A stretch of DNA of 32,539 bases, taken from the NCBI GenBank assembly GCA_015486995.1, contig WFQO01000042.1, positions 1-32,539 on the forward strand, given 5' to 3'. Every line of letters starts with the position of its first letter. Position 1 is the stretch's first letter. The translations under genes were made by a program, and so were the position numbers. The stretch is from Nitratifractor sp. GTDB lineage: Bacteria; Campylobacterota; Campylobacteria; Campylobacterales; Sulfurovaceae. Shown here piece after piece: positions 1 through 8,556 of this stretch. Under the pieces are notes generated by a model. The model was not told where the DNA came from. It was given only the letters and a program-made list of their open reading frames with translations, and ran no database searches.

Positions 1-270
1 CTCTTTGACCCCTTTCTTGAACTGGTCGTAGCTGATCTGGGCGACGGAGAGCATCAGATCCACTTCGCCGTCGTTGGCATAGGGGTAGAGCACCGGTTCA
101 TCGGAGAGCTGAATATCCACGACGGTCGGACCGCCCCGGACCTGGGAGGTATAGGTCGCGGTCTTGACACCGTAGCCGCCCTGCTTGATCTTCGCCGCGG
201 CGAAGATCTCTCCGGCCAGGAGCACCCCCTGCCCGCCGACTCCGGTAAAACGCATAATGATTCGTGACAT
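1..270 (-). CDS. oorC: 2-oxoglutarate:acceptor oxidoreductase gamma subunit, 5' part (runs off the left edge)
   Basis: Minus-strand reading from ATG at 270 gives MSRIIMRFTGVGGQGVLLAGEIFAAAKIKQGGYGVKTATYTSQVRGGP..., the typical gamma-subunit 'GGQG' start; directly follows oorB. Confidence 0.9.
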   Translation of the reverse strand, partial: MSRIIMRFTGVGGQGVLLAGEIFAAAKIKQGGYGVKTATYTSQVRGGPTVVDIQLSDEPVLYPYANDGEVDLMLSVAQISYDQFKKGVKE

Positions 271-279
271 GGCTGCTCC

Positions 280-1113
280 TTACAGTTCGACTTTGGTATT
301 GTTCTGCCAGGCCTCTTTGACCTTCTCGTACATCTCCGTGTACTCCCGTGCCTCTTCGTCTTTTTTGAGGACACCGGTGGGGAAAAGCCCCTTGCGCTCC
401 TCTTCGCTCATCGCGTCGTATTTCTTCTTGGAGACGGTGATCTGATCGATCCAATCCAGGTTCTCCATGGCGCTTCCCATCTTGTTCTTCCGTCCCAGGT
501 TGATGTGGCAGTTGGAGAAAACATCGATGAAGGAGAAGCCTTTGTGTTTGAAGGCTTCGACAAAAATCTTTTCCAGTTTTCTCGGTTCGGTCACTTTCTC
601 CCGGGCGATGAAAGAGGCCCCGGCCCCTTCGGCCAGTTTGCAGGCATCGAAGGTTGGATCGATGTTGCCGCGCTTCATCGTCACTGTCCACATCCCCTGG
701 GGGGTGGTGGGAGAGGTCTGGGAGTTGGTCAGACCGTAGATGAAGTTGTTGATCAGGATCAGGTTGATGTCGATGTTCCTGCGGCAGCCGTGGATCGTGT
801 GGTTACCCCCGATGGCCAGTCCGTCACCGTCTCCGGCGATACAGAAGACATGCTTGTCGGGGTTGGCCATTTTGATTCCGGTGGCGTAGGCGACTGTCCG
901 GCCGTGGGTGGTGTGGACGGTGTTGCAGTCGATGTAGGAGCTGAAGCGTCCGGAACAACCGATACCCGAAACAACACACATATCGTCTTTTTTGATCCCC
1001 AGTTTGTCGATCGCACGGATAAAGGCCTTGAGGATCACCCCGTCACCGCATCCCCAGCACCAGAGTGTGGGCATCTTGTCCGTTCGCAGATATTCGTCAT
1101 AATTAAATGCCAT
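280..1113 (-). CDS. oorB: 2-oxoglutarate:acceptor oxidoreductase beta subunit (TPP-binding)
   Basis: 277 aa; MPTLWCWGCGDGVILKAFIRA...GIGCSGR...HTTHGRTVAYATGIK...GDGDGLAIGGNH typical of KorB/OorB. Confidence 0.95.
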   Translation of the reverse strand: MAFNYDEYLRTDKMPTLWCWGCGDGVILKAFIRAIDKLGIKKDDMCVVSGIGCSGRFSSYIDCNTVHTTHGRTVAYATGIKMANPDKHVFCIAGDGDGLAIGGNHTIHGCRRNIDINLILINNFIYGLTNSQTSPTTPQGMWTVTMKRGNIDPTFDACKLAEGAGASFIAREKVTEPRKLEKIFVEAFKHKGFSFIDVFSNCHINLGRKNKMGSAMENLDWIDQITVSKKKYDAMSEEERKGLFPTGVLKKDEEAREYTEMYEKVKEAWQNNTKVEL

Positions 1114-1122
1114 AGTGCCTCC

Positions 1123-2271
1123 TTAGAGCAGTTCTTCTTTGATTTTCGCGACCATGTCCGCCGGGGAGATGGGACGTCCGTTGGCTTTGAAATGGGTGAC
1201 GAACTCGTCACGGTGCATACCGGTCGCCCGCTCGAAAGCTTCGACGTATTGACCCATATTGAGCTCGGCCATATAGACTTTGTTGCCGAAACGTTCCTGA
1301 AGCTCTTTCATCTTTTTGTCCGGCGAGGGGAAGAGGGTGATGGGACGGAACATTCCGATCTTGACCCCCTCTTCGCGCAAACGGTTGACCGCCTCACGGG
1401 CCGCCAGCGAGGTGGAGCCGTAGGCGATCACCAGATACTCGGCATCGTCGAGGAGATATTCCTCGTAGCTCTCGATCTCGTCCGTATGGGCATCGACTTT
1501 GTTGAAGAGCCGCTTGATCAGGCGATCACAAACCTCGGCATCCTCGGTGGGGAAGCCGGTGGGGCCGTGATGCAATCCGGTGTAGTGGTAGCGGTAGCCT
1601 TTGAACATCGGATTGAGAATCGCGGGCTCGTCCTGGGGGACATCGTAGGGGCGATAGTCGGCCGGATCACCGACAAACTCACGCCGCAGTTTGATCCCCT
1701 CTTCGACTTCCTGCAGAGAGGGAAGCTCCGCTTTGGCATGCATATGCCCCAGGGTTTCGTCGAGCAGGACAAAGACCGGCTGCATGAAGCGGTCGGCCAG
1801 GTTGAAGGCGCGAACGGTTTCGGTATAGCACTCGGAGAGATTGCCCGGACAGAGGACGATCGATTTGACGTCACCGTGGGTGGGGTTTTTGGCCTGCAGG
1901 ACATCCCCCTGTTGGACGCGGGTGGGCAGTCCGGTGGAGGGGCCGCCGCGCATGACGTTGACGATGACCAGCGGGACTTCCGCGATGAAAGCCAGTCCGA
2001 TGTTTTCGGCTTTGAGGGAGATACCGGGGCCGGAGGTGGCTGTCATCGACCGCACACCGCTCATCGAGGCACCGATCGCGGCACAGATACCCGCGATCTC
2101 GTCCTCCATCTGCATACAGGCTCCGCCTATTTTGGGAAGGAGATCGGAGATGGTATGCATCACTTCACTGGAAGGGGTGATGGGATAGCCCCCGAAAAAC
2201 TTGCATCCGGCATCGACCGCGGCCCGTGCCGCCAGATCGTTTCCGCTGGAAATGACTTCTCTTTTGCTCAT
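1123..2271 (-). CDS. oorA: 2-oxoglutarate:acceptor oxidoreductase alpha subunit
   Basis: 382 aa; GGYPITPSSEVMH...ATSGPGISLKAENIGLA...GGPSTGLPTRVQQGD typical of KorA/OorA. Confidence 0.95.
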   Translation of the reverse strand: MSKREVISSGNDLAARAAVDAGCKFFGGYPITPSSEVMHTISDLLPKIGGACMQMEDEIAGICAAIGASMSGVRSMTATSGPGISLKAENIGLAFIAEVPLVIVNVMRGGPSTGLPTRVQQGDVLQAKNPTHGDVKSIVLCPGNLSECYTETVRAFNLADRFMQPVFVLLDETLGHMHAKAELPSLQEVEEGIKLRREFVGDPADYRPYDVPQDEPAILNPMFKGYRYHYTGLHHGPTGFPTEDAEVCDRLIKRLFNKVDAHTDEIESYEEYLLDDAEYLVIAYGSTSLAAREAVNRLREEGVKIGMFRPITLFPSPDKKMKELQERFGNKVYMAELNMGQYVEAFERATGMHRDEFVTHFKANGRPISPADMVAKIKEELL

Positions 2272-2283
2272 GTGGACTCCTTT

Positions 2284-2601
2284 TTATGCGCCAAGTTGCA
2301 TATAGTTGTTTTCGGCGATCTTCTTCGCACGCTCTTTGGCCTGATCGCTCAATTTGGCGAATTTGTACTCTTTCTTGTCCGCCACGTAGATCGCGAAATC
2401 GGGACAGGAGAGTTCGCACTCGTTGCAACCGATGCAATCTTCGGGTGCGATCACTGTGATCATGGCACCGAGCACGGAGTGCGGATCCGGGCGCATCGCC
2501 AAAACGCCGGCCGGGCAAACCGCGACACAGATATCGCACGCTTTGCAGTTAGCCTCGTTGGTCCAGACCGGTGTGTTTTCGGGAGCTTTCATCAAGGACA
2601 T
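2284..2601 (-). CDS. oorD: 2-oxoglutarate:acceptor oxidoreductase delta subunit (2x[4Fe-4S] ferredoxin)
   Basis: CKACDICVAVCPAGV and CIGCNECELSCP motifs. The ATG at 2601 with an AGGGGAAG RBS is preferred over the longer ORF start at 2640. Confidence 0.9.
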   Translation of the reverse strand: MSLMKAPENTPVWTNEANCKACDICVAVCPAGVLAMRPDPHSVLGAMITVIAPEDCIGCNECELSCPDFAIYVADKKEYKFAKLSDQAKERAKKIAENNYMQLGA

Positions 2602-2765
2602 ATTCTTCCCCTTTACTGTGTTTTTACAGTGAAAATTCACTATGGAGTTAGAATAGCCAAGTTTGTGTAAGGGTTCTATGAAAGGTCCGAAGCATCAGGA
2701 AGGGCAAGAGGGGTTGTTACCATACGAAGCAATGAATTCGTTTGATTTTGTTATTCGCTTTTCGT

Positions 2766-2800
2766 TTTTAGGTTCCGAATTTTAGGGTTTAGGTTTTACG
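2766..2800. repeat. Degenerate heptanucleotide tandem repeat
   Basis: TTTTAGG TTCCGAA TTTTAGG GTTTAGG TTTTACG. Confidence 0.5.
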
Positions 2801-2902
2801 CGTTCTCATCATCCCGTTTGGGAGTGTACACTACAGGACACGGACTATGGAACGCAAACCAAGAAATTATTCGAGAAGCCCTATTATATCTGCCGAAACC
2901 GT

Positions 2903-2924
2903 ACGCCGTCGCTCAATACGGCGT
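2903..2924 (-). terminator. Hairpin overlapping the stop codon of the DsrE-like gene
   Basis: Perfect 7-bp stem ACGCCGT...ACGGCGT with 8-nt loop; no strong T-run. Confidence 0.4.
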
Positions 2925-3362
2925 GGCGTCGATCCAGCCGGCGGCCTGGCGTTCGATCACTTCCGCCACACCCGCCTGGACGTAGTCGATGTCGTCGATG
3001 AAATCTTTTTTGGTCCATCCCATCGTCTCCATCGTGTTGAGGCATCCGACGAACTCCACGTCGTAGTCCATCAGAGATTCGATGCGCTCGAGGGTCTTTT
3101 TGTCGTAATCTTTTTTGATGACCCGCATGCCCGGACCGTAGACAAGGACGGCAACTTTGAGGGTGTCGCTGGGATAGATTTTGAGCAGATTGTAGATCGT
3201 ACCGAGCAGATGGTTGGCGTAATGGATGTCGGAGCGGTTGAGTTTCATAATGACCCGACGGGGGTTGTCGAAGGTCGGCTTGGGGTCCGCGAAGTGCATC
3301 TTTGCTTCGACCGACGAAACAAACAAGAGCATAACCAGTACCGTGGAAATCAAACGTTTCAT
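2913..3362 (-). CDS. DsrE/DsrF-like family protein with N-terminal signal peptide
   Basis: MKRLISTVLVMLLFVSSVEA signal sequence, then KVAVLVYGPGMRV...VEFVGCLNTMETMGWTKKDFIDDIDYVQAGVAEVIERQAAGW, a DsrE-like pattern with one Cys. Start at 3362 overlaps the upstream stop (TAATG). Confidence 0.75.
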   Translation of the reverse strand: MKRLISTVLVMLLFVSSVEAKMHFADPKPTFDNPRRVIMKLNRSDIHYANHLLGTIYNLLKIYPSDTLKVAVLVYGPGMRVIKKDYDKKTLERIESLMDYDVEFVGCLNTMETMGWTKKDFIDDIDYVQAGVAEVIERQAAGWIDATPY

Positions 3363-3820
3363 TACAATTCTCTCCCTTCCCATATAACGGTATCTCCCAC
3401 CCGAATCTCTCCATCCTCGACAATGCGGCAGTAGCGCCCGCGGCGATCGCGGATGAGCCGGGGGAGCTTCGGATGAAAGACCGCGAGATGTTTGCAAAGT
3501 GTGCAGGAGTCGACGATCTGGATCTTCGCCTCACCGATGCGAAAGAGCGTGCCGGGGGCGAATTCGTGCGGGTCGAAATCCAGCAGGATATTCTCCCCCA
3601 GACTCCCCTCCTCCATCTCCACGCCCAGCTCCTCTTTCGCCATTTTGTAGGGGAGGTCTCCGACGATCATCACCGTTTTGTGCTCGGGGCCTCCGGCGTA
3701 TTTGTCCCCTTCGATCCCGTATCCCGCCACCATTTTAAGCGTTTCGGCCCTAGGACGCGGCATTCCGCTCACTCCTTCGGGCGCACTGAACGTCCCGAGT
3801 ACTTTGCCTGCCACAATCAT
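3362..3820 (-). CDS. MOSC domain-containing protein
   Basis: 152 aa; GIEGDKYAG, GSLGENI, VDSCTLCKHL, RGRYCRIVEDGEIRVGDTV are typical MOSC motifs. Confidence 0.8.
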   Translation of the reverse strand: MIVAGKVLGTFSAPEGVSGMPRPRAETLKMVAGYGIEGDKYAGGPEHKTVMIVGDLPYKMAKEELGVEMEEGSLGENILLDFDPHEFAPGTLFRIGEAKIQIVDSCTLCKHLAVFHPKLPRLIRDRRGRYCRIVEDGEIRVGDTVIWEGREL

Positions 3821-4650
3821 CAGTTTCCTCCCCTCTTTTCACGATTTTCTTCCAGGATCTGGAGAAAATCGTGCCGGTTCCAGCTTCCCGGGTAGTGGTT
3901 GATCAGCTTTCCGTCGCTGTCGAGGAAAAAGAAGCTCGGAGTAATACGACGGTAGACTTTCTGCAGGCCGAAGGGGAGCTTCGAATGCCCTACGTCCACG
4001 GAGACGAGGAGAAAATCCCGTGAGAGGATCCGGGAGACATCCGGCGCATCGATGACCTTTTTTTTCATCGTCTTGCAGTAGTGGCAGTATTCAGATTCCG
4101 CTTCGATGATAAGACGCTTGTGTTGACGTTTCGCTTCGGCGAGGATCGCCTTTTCGTCCGGAAAATCGCTCAGTTTTTTGACGCTTCGTCTTTTGGATTC
4201 CCGGGCCAGACGGTGTCGACGGTAGTCGAGAAAGTAGCGGGCAAGATCGGCGTACTCTCCTTCGGTAAGTTTCCGGCCGAAAGGTTTCTTGAGGGCGTAG
4301 TAGCGCATCAACGTACGGTCACAGATCGACTCGTCCCTATCCGGATGGGTCAGCGCCTCTTCGAGGTAAGCTTCGACCTCCGCCTGGCGCATCTCCGAGT
4401 CGCTCGGATCTCCGATTTTCCGGGGTCCCCGGGTGATCGCGTAAGCGAGCATATTGACCGTGGGAGCTTTCAGGCGAAGCAGCGTATTGTTGCTCTCGAA
4501 AAAATTTTTTTTGAGACGTTCGGCGGGGATGTAGCCGGCGTGGCAGGAGCCGCACTCTTTTTTGAAAAGGGCTTCGCCGCGCTCAAAAGAGCCGGCGTCT
4601 GCAAAGGCTCCGAGGAGAACAAAGGCGGCAATCAGGAAGCGTAAAAACAT
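3820..4650 (-). CDS. Periplasmic c-type cytochrome fused to a thioredoxin-fold domain (SoxW-like)
   Basis: Signal peptide, N-terminal CGSCH heme-binding motif, C-terminal thioredoxin-like EYCHYCKTMKKKV...TPSFFFLDSDGK. Adjacent to sox genes. Start codon uncertain (ORF track starts at 4662). Confidence 0.75.
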   Translation of the reverse strand: MFLRFLIAAFVLLGAFADAGSFERGEALFKKECGSCHAGYIPAERLKKNFFESNNTLLRLKAPTVNMLAYAITRGPRKIGDPSDSEMRQAEVEAYLEEALTHPDRDESICDRTLMRYYALKKPFGRKLTEGEYADLARYFLDYRRHRLARESKRRSVKKLSDFPDEKAILAEAKRQHKRLIIEAESEYCHYCKTMKKKVIDAPDVSRILSRDFLLVSVDVGHSKLPFGLQKVYRRITPSFFFLDSDGKLINHYPGSWNRHDFLQILEENREKRGGN

Positions 4651-4690
4651 AGCCATCCCCACTTTTTAGCAATCTCTATTGAATATTCTG

Positions 4691-4706
4691 AAAAACCGCC
4701 GGTTTC
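4691..4706 (-). terminator. Short hairpin plus T-run between soxB and soxW-like gene
   Basis: Minus strand AAACC-GGC-GGTTTTTC. Confidence 0.35.
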
Positions 4707-4903
4707 ACTCGATGACTCTGGCAGTCGTGAACGCAAGCGCCCGCTTCACGGGTTAAACACTCCTTTGTCGCCATCGCGTGAAACCTCTCTCGGACTCTAT
4801 TGTCGTCGTCTCTGAGCGGTCGGGGAAAGGTTCCATCCTACGAAACGTTTCCGCGGCCTCTCGTCTCGAAGCCTTCGTGCCTGACGGCCCGAAAGTCCGA
4901 CGA

Positions 4904-6676
4904 TCAGCTGCAGCCGCCGGTGGCGATACCAGGGTTGCCTTTGACGCCGACGATCTCGGGGGTATCGACTTTGTACCCCTGTTTGATCGCCTTGACGTTT
5001 TTGAGATACTCTTCGGTGAGTTCCCAGATCGGCTTGCCGGGAGCCTTGGAGTTGACGGTCGCCCAACCCGCGACTTTGTACTTCTTGTTCGCCTCCAGAG
5101 GCTTGCCGTCGAGCAGCCGGATGTTGCTGATCCGGTTGCCGATGTCTTTGGTGGGATCGATGGTGTAGGAGATCCCGCCGGTACGGACCATATCCCCGCC
5201 CTGCTGATAGAAGGGGTCTTTGTTGAAGAGGTTGTCGGCGACATCCTCGAGAATCATCTTGACGGTTTTGCCGTCCATCTCCCGGACGTAGGTCTCGGGA
5301 TAGGTCATCGCCGTCTCCGTCGCCAGATCTTCGAAGGTGATTTTCTGGCCCGGGATCAGGCTGGTTCCCCAGCGGAAACCGGGGGAGAAGGAGATCTGGG
5401 CTCCCCCCACTTCACGCAGCGCATCACAGATCACTTGGTCCCAGCTGCCGTTGAAGTTGCCGCGGCGGAAGAGATCGATCTCGGTCGTTCCGATGACCCG
5501 GGTCAGATCCTTGAGGTAGGGTTTGCGGATCTTGTCGATGTACGCTTTCATCTCCTTGTCCTCAGGAACGAGGTTGGAGAAGATGGGCAGCAGCGTGAAT
5601 TTGAAATCCTGAATCTTACCGTTTCGGATGTCGAGGTCGAGAACGTTGAGGAATTTACCGTTGGAGCCGGCGTTGCAGACGTAGGTGACTCCCTTCTTGT
5701 TCTTGACAGGCCAAGCTTCAGGGACACCGTCGTGGGTGTGTCCGCCCATGATGAAGTCGATGCCCGTGACGACTTCAGCCATCTTTTTGTCGACGTCGTA
5801 ACCGTTGTGCGAAAGCACGATGACGGCGTCGGGCTTCTCTTTGGAACGGACATTGTCGACGATCTCCTGCATTCCGTCGGCATCGATGCCGAAAGTGAGG
5901 TCGGGAATGAAACGCTTGGGGTTCGCGATTGTCGTATAGGGGAAGGCCTGTCCGATGATCGCCACACGCGCTCCGCCCATCTTGCGGATCGTGTAGGGTT
6001 TGAAAGCATAGCCCTCGTCTTCGTCGTAGGCTTTGAACTTCTCCTCCATAATGGAGTCCTCTTTGACCTTGACGTTCTGGGCGATGAATTCGGCTTTGAG
6101 CTCCTTGATGTTTTCGAGGATCTCTTTTTCGGTGTAGGTGAATTCCCAGTGTCCGACCATCACGTCGACTCCGAGAAGGTTCTGCGCACCGACCATATCT
6201 TTACCGCGGGTCTGCAGAGAGGTCCAGCTTCCCTGCCAGGTATCCCCGCCATCGAGGAGCAGAGTCTTGTCCCGGCCGTAGCTGTCACGCAGGAAATCGA
6301 CGACGGTCTTGATGTGCGCGTATCCACCCATCCGGCCGATCGCTTTGGCGTTGTCGACGAAGTTGACACAAGTCATCGCATACTCGAGGTATTTGTTGTT
6401 TTTAATCTTGTAATACTCGAGGAATTTACGGCCTACGATGTGGGGCGGCTTGCCCTCGTTCTGATAGAGGCCGATGTTGACGCTGGGCTCCCGGAAGTAG
6501 ACGGGCACAAGCTGCGCGTGAGGGTCGGTCATGTGCAGCAGACGCACATTACCGAAGGGCTTGAGCTTGTAGTAGTCTTCGGTCTTACCTTCGGGGCTCC
6601 AACGGACGTGGGAGTTCGCGAAGAGGGGAGCGCCCCCCAGGAGGGCCATCATATAGAAAAATTCTCGTCGGTTCAT
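4904..6676 (-). CDS. soxB: Thiosulfohydrolase SoxB
   Basis: 590 aa; MNRREFFYMMALLGG..., VRLLHMTDPHAQLVPVYFREPSVN, LLLDGGDTWQGS, metallophosphatase/5'-nucleotidase architecture characteristic of SoxB. Confidence 0.95.
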   Translation of the reverse strand: MNRREFFYMMALLGGAPLFANSHVRWSPEGKTEDYYKLKPFGNVRLLHMTDPHAQLVPVYFREPSVNIGLYQNEGKPPHIVGRKFLEYYKIKNNKYLEYAMTCVNFVDNAKAIGRMGGYAHIKTVVDFLRDSYGRDKTLLLDGGDTWQGSWTSLQTRGKDMVGAQNLLGVDVMVGHWEFTYTEKEILENIKELKAEFIAQNVKVKEDSIMEEKFKAYDEDEGYAFKPYTIRKMGGARVAIIGQAFPYTTIANPKRFIPDLTFGIDADGMQEIVDNVRSKEKPDAVIVLSHNGYDVDKKMAEVVTGIDFIMGGHTHDGVPEAWPVKNKKGVTYVCNAGSNGKFLNVLDLDIRNGKIQDFKFTLLPIFSNLVPEDKEMKAYIDKIRKPYLKDLTRVIGTTEIDLFRRGNFNGSWDQVICDALREVGGAQISFSPGFRWGTSLIPGQKITFEDLATETAMTYPETYVREMDGKTVKMILEDVADNLFNKDPFYQQGGDMVRTGGISYTIDPTKDIGNRISNIRLLDGKPLEANKKYKVAGWATVNSKAPGKPIWELTEEYLKNVKAIKQGYKVDTPEIVGVKGNPGIATGGCS

Positions 6677-6784
6677 TCAATTCCTTTGTGGTGAGATGCG
6701 AGCAGAGAACTCAGAGCGAAGGATTCGACCTATGCTCTCAGATCTCTCCTCGAAGCCGATGCACGGCCCGAGAAAAGGTAGGTC

Positions 6785-7231
6785 TTAGAACTTGTATCCG
6801 TCTCCGGGTACGGCGAGACGCCACGTTTTTTGAGCTTCGTCGACCTGCTGCAGAGAGCGGACCGCGAAGGTACAGGCTCTCCACGTAGCGTAGTCGACAG
6901 GGAAAGTCTTCTGCTTCTTCTTGCCTTTGGCCTTGTAGTGCAGAGTGACTTTCTTCTCTTTTTTGGCGATTGCCTTTTTGAGGCCCTTGATGTAGACGCT
7001 GTTGGTGATACCGAGGCGCTTGAACTCGACCCCGAGCTTGACCGCTTCGGGGTTGTACTTCTCGGCGACGGCCAGGACCTTCTTGAGGCCGTTGGCTTTG
7101 ACGTCGCAGACCTTTTTGACGTCGAGTTTCGCCGCTTCTTTGACCATCGGGGTCACCTCTTCGGCCGATGCGGAAATTGCGAGGGCAGCGCCCAGTCCGA
7201 GGATTGTAGCGACTTTGATCATTGTTTTCAT
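6785..7231 (-). CDS. Small secreted protein between soxA and soxB; candidate SoxAX-binding protein (SoxK/SAXB-like)
   Basis: 148 aa with signal peptide (MKTMIKVATILGLGAALAISASA), no CxxCH motif, basic; same relative position as soxK in the soxXYZAK-B order of green sulfur bacteria. Confidence 0.5.
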   Translation of the reverse strand: MKTMIKVATILGLGAALAISASAEEVTPMVKEAAKLDVKKVCDVKANGLKKVLAVAEKYNPEAVKLGVEFKRLGITNSVYIKGLKKAIAKKEKKVTLHYKAKGKKKQKTFPVDYATWRACTFAVRSLQQVDEAQKTWRLAVPGDGYKF

Positions 7232-7241
7232 CCCGCCCTCC

Positions 7242-8144
7242 TTACTTTCTGATATCCGGTCCGTCGACGGGCAGGCCGTTGGACATATAACTCATGAAAT
7301 AGATCATCTTGGCGACCCACTGGCTGTTAGCCTTGTGGGGGTTCTCACCCTGGTTCTTTTCACAACCGCCGATCCGACGCTCCATCGTTCCCAGGCCCTG
7401 CCACTTGAGGCGATAGACGGGGAAATGCGTCGTATGGCCCAGCAGTGGGGAGAGGTATTCTCGGCGAACCCGCTCTCCGGCACCCTGCACATGGCAGGTG
7501 GCGCAGGAGAGCTTCAGGTAACCGCGCTGCGAATAGTAGATTTTCTTTCCACTTTCGTACGCGGCGGCGGCGGCTTTAGACTGGATCTTGATGTCGACTT
7601 TCTTGCCTGCTTCCTTGCTCTTGGCGGCGAAGTAAGCTTCGAGGTCGGCCAGTTTCCCTTTTTTCATATTCCAAGGTTTCTGGCCGTTGGCCTTGAGGCA
7701 GTCGTTGATGGCAGCTTCCAGGGTGACAACTTTGCCACTTTTGTCATCGAATTTCGGATACTCACCGGCGATGGCGGGATCGGGGAAGCACTGCTTGATC
7801 CCCTTGGTCGAGTTGTAAAGCTCTTCGCCCGCATCGACGTTGTCCTCATAAGGAGGCATTTCGTTGAGTTCGTCGTATTGGGATTTTCCCTCTTTGCTGA
7901 AAGCGTAGGATCCCAGACGGAAATCGTTGAATTTCAGTCCCTTGGCGTAATTGTCCTTCAGTTCCTTGTCGCTCGTATAGGGGAAGAACTGATTTTTACT
8001 CTTTTCCGGATTGGCAAACTTCTTTTCGAAATACTTCACCAGAGCCTGCCGATCCTTCTCCGCCTGGGCATTGTAGGTCCCGGCGTTGAGCGCCGCGACA
8101 CCGACCAATGCCAAAACCGAGGCTGTTACCACTTTTTTAATCAT
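7242..8144 (-). CDS. soxA: Sulfur oxidation c-type cytochrome SoxA (single heme)
   Basis: 300 aa; signal peptide, one CATCH heme motif, RIGGCEKN active-site cysteine motif. Confidence 0.93.
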   Translation of the reverse strand: MIKKVVTASVLALVGVAALNAGTYNAQAEKDRQALVKYFEKKFANPEKSKNQFFPYTSDKELKDNYAKGLKFNDFRLGSYAFSKEGKSQYDELNEMPPYEDNVDAGEELYNSTKGIKQCFPDPAIAGEYPKFDDKSGKVVTLEAAINDCLKANGQKPWNMKKGKLADLEAYFAAKSKEAGKKVDIKIQSKAAAAAYESGKKIYYSQRGYLKLSCATCHVQGAGERVRREYLSPLLGHTTHFPVYRLKWQGLGTMERRIGGCEKNQGENPHKANSQWVAKMIYFMSYMSNGLPVDGPDIRK

Positions 8145-8183
8145 CTCTTCTCCTTTGTTGGGGACGATGGACCCGAAGGCCTT

Positions 8184-8477
8184 TTACTTGATCTTCGCTT
8201 TACCCGTCTTTGTCTTGCCTTTGAGGTCTACCCAGGTGATCTCTACCTCTTCACCTTTCTTGCCGCCTTTGAAGTAGAACTTCATATAGGGGTTTTTGGA
8301 GAGGAACTGGCTTGTGGAGACTTCGAAGACGGTCGCCCCTTCGTTCTTGGCAGTGACGTAGACGATGAAGTTGGCCTCTTTGCCCTTCTTTTTCGCTTCG
8401 CGGTAGCTCAGCATGGGGTGTTTCATCATGACTTTGACTTCTGTTTTATCGCCTTTGAGTTTCGCTTTGATTCTCAT
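8184..8477 (-). CDS. soxZ: Thiosulfate oxidation carrier complex protein SoxZ
   Basis: 97 aa; MRIKAKLKGDKTEVKVMMKHPMLSYREAKKKGK...ITWVDLKGKTKTGKAKI. Confidence 0.95.
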   Translation of the reverse strand: MRIKAKLKGDKTEVKVMMKHPMLSYREAKKKGKEANFIVYVTAKNEGATVFEVSTSQFLSKNPYMKFYFKGGKKGEEVEITWVDLKGKTKTGKAKIK

Positions 8478-8556
8478 TTTGTTTTCCTTTCTTGACTATT
8501 CTCTTTGGATTCGTAACGCGTATTTTCAATCACAGGCTGTCTGCCGCCGGCCGGGA

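Noticed and set aside
2615-2630. ACTGT-GTTTTT-ACAGT inverted repeat in the oorD upstream region as an operator
   Set aside because: Only 5-bp arms in AT-rich DNA with no second occurrence noticed; too weak to claim.
2766-2800. Telomere-like TTTAGGG repeat
   Set aside because: Only a short match to TTTAGGG-TTTAGG; in a bacterial chromosome it is better treated as a degenerate heptad tract.
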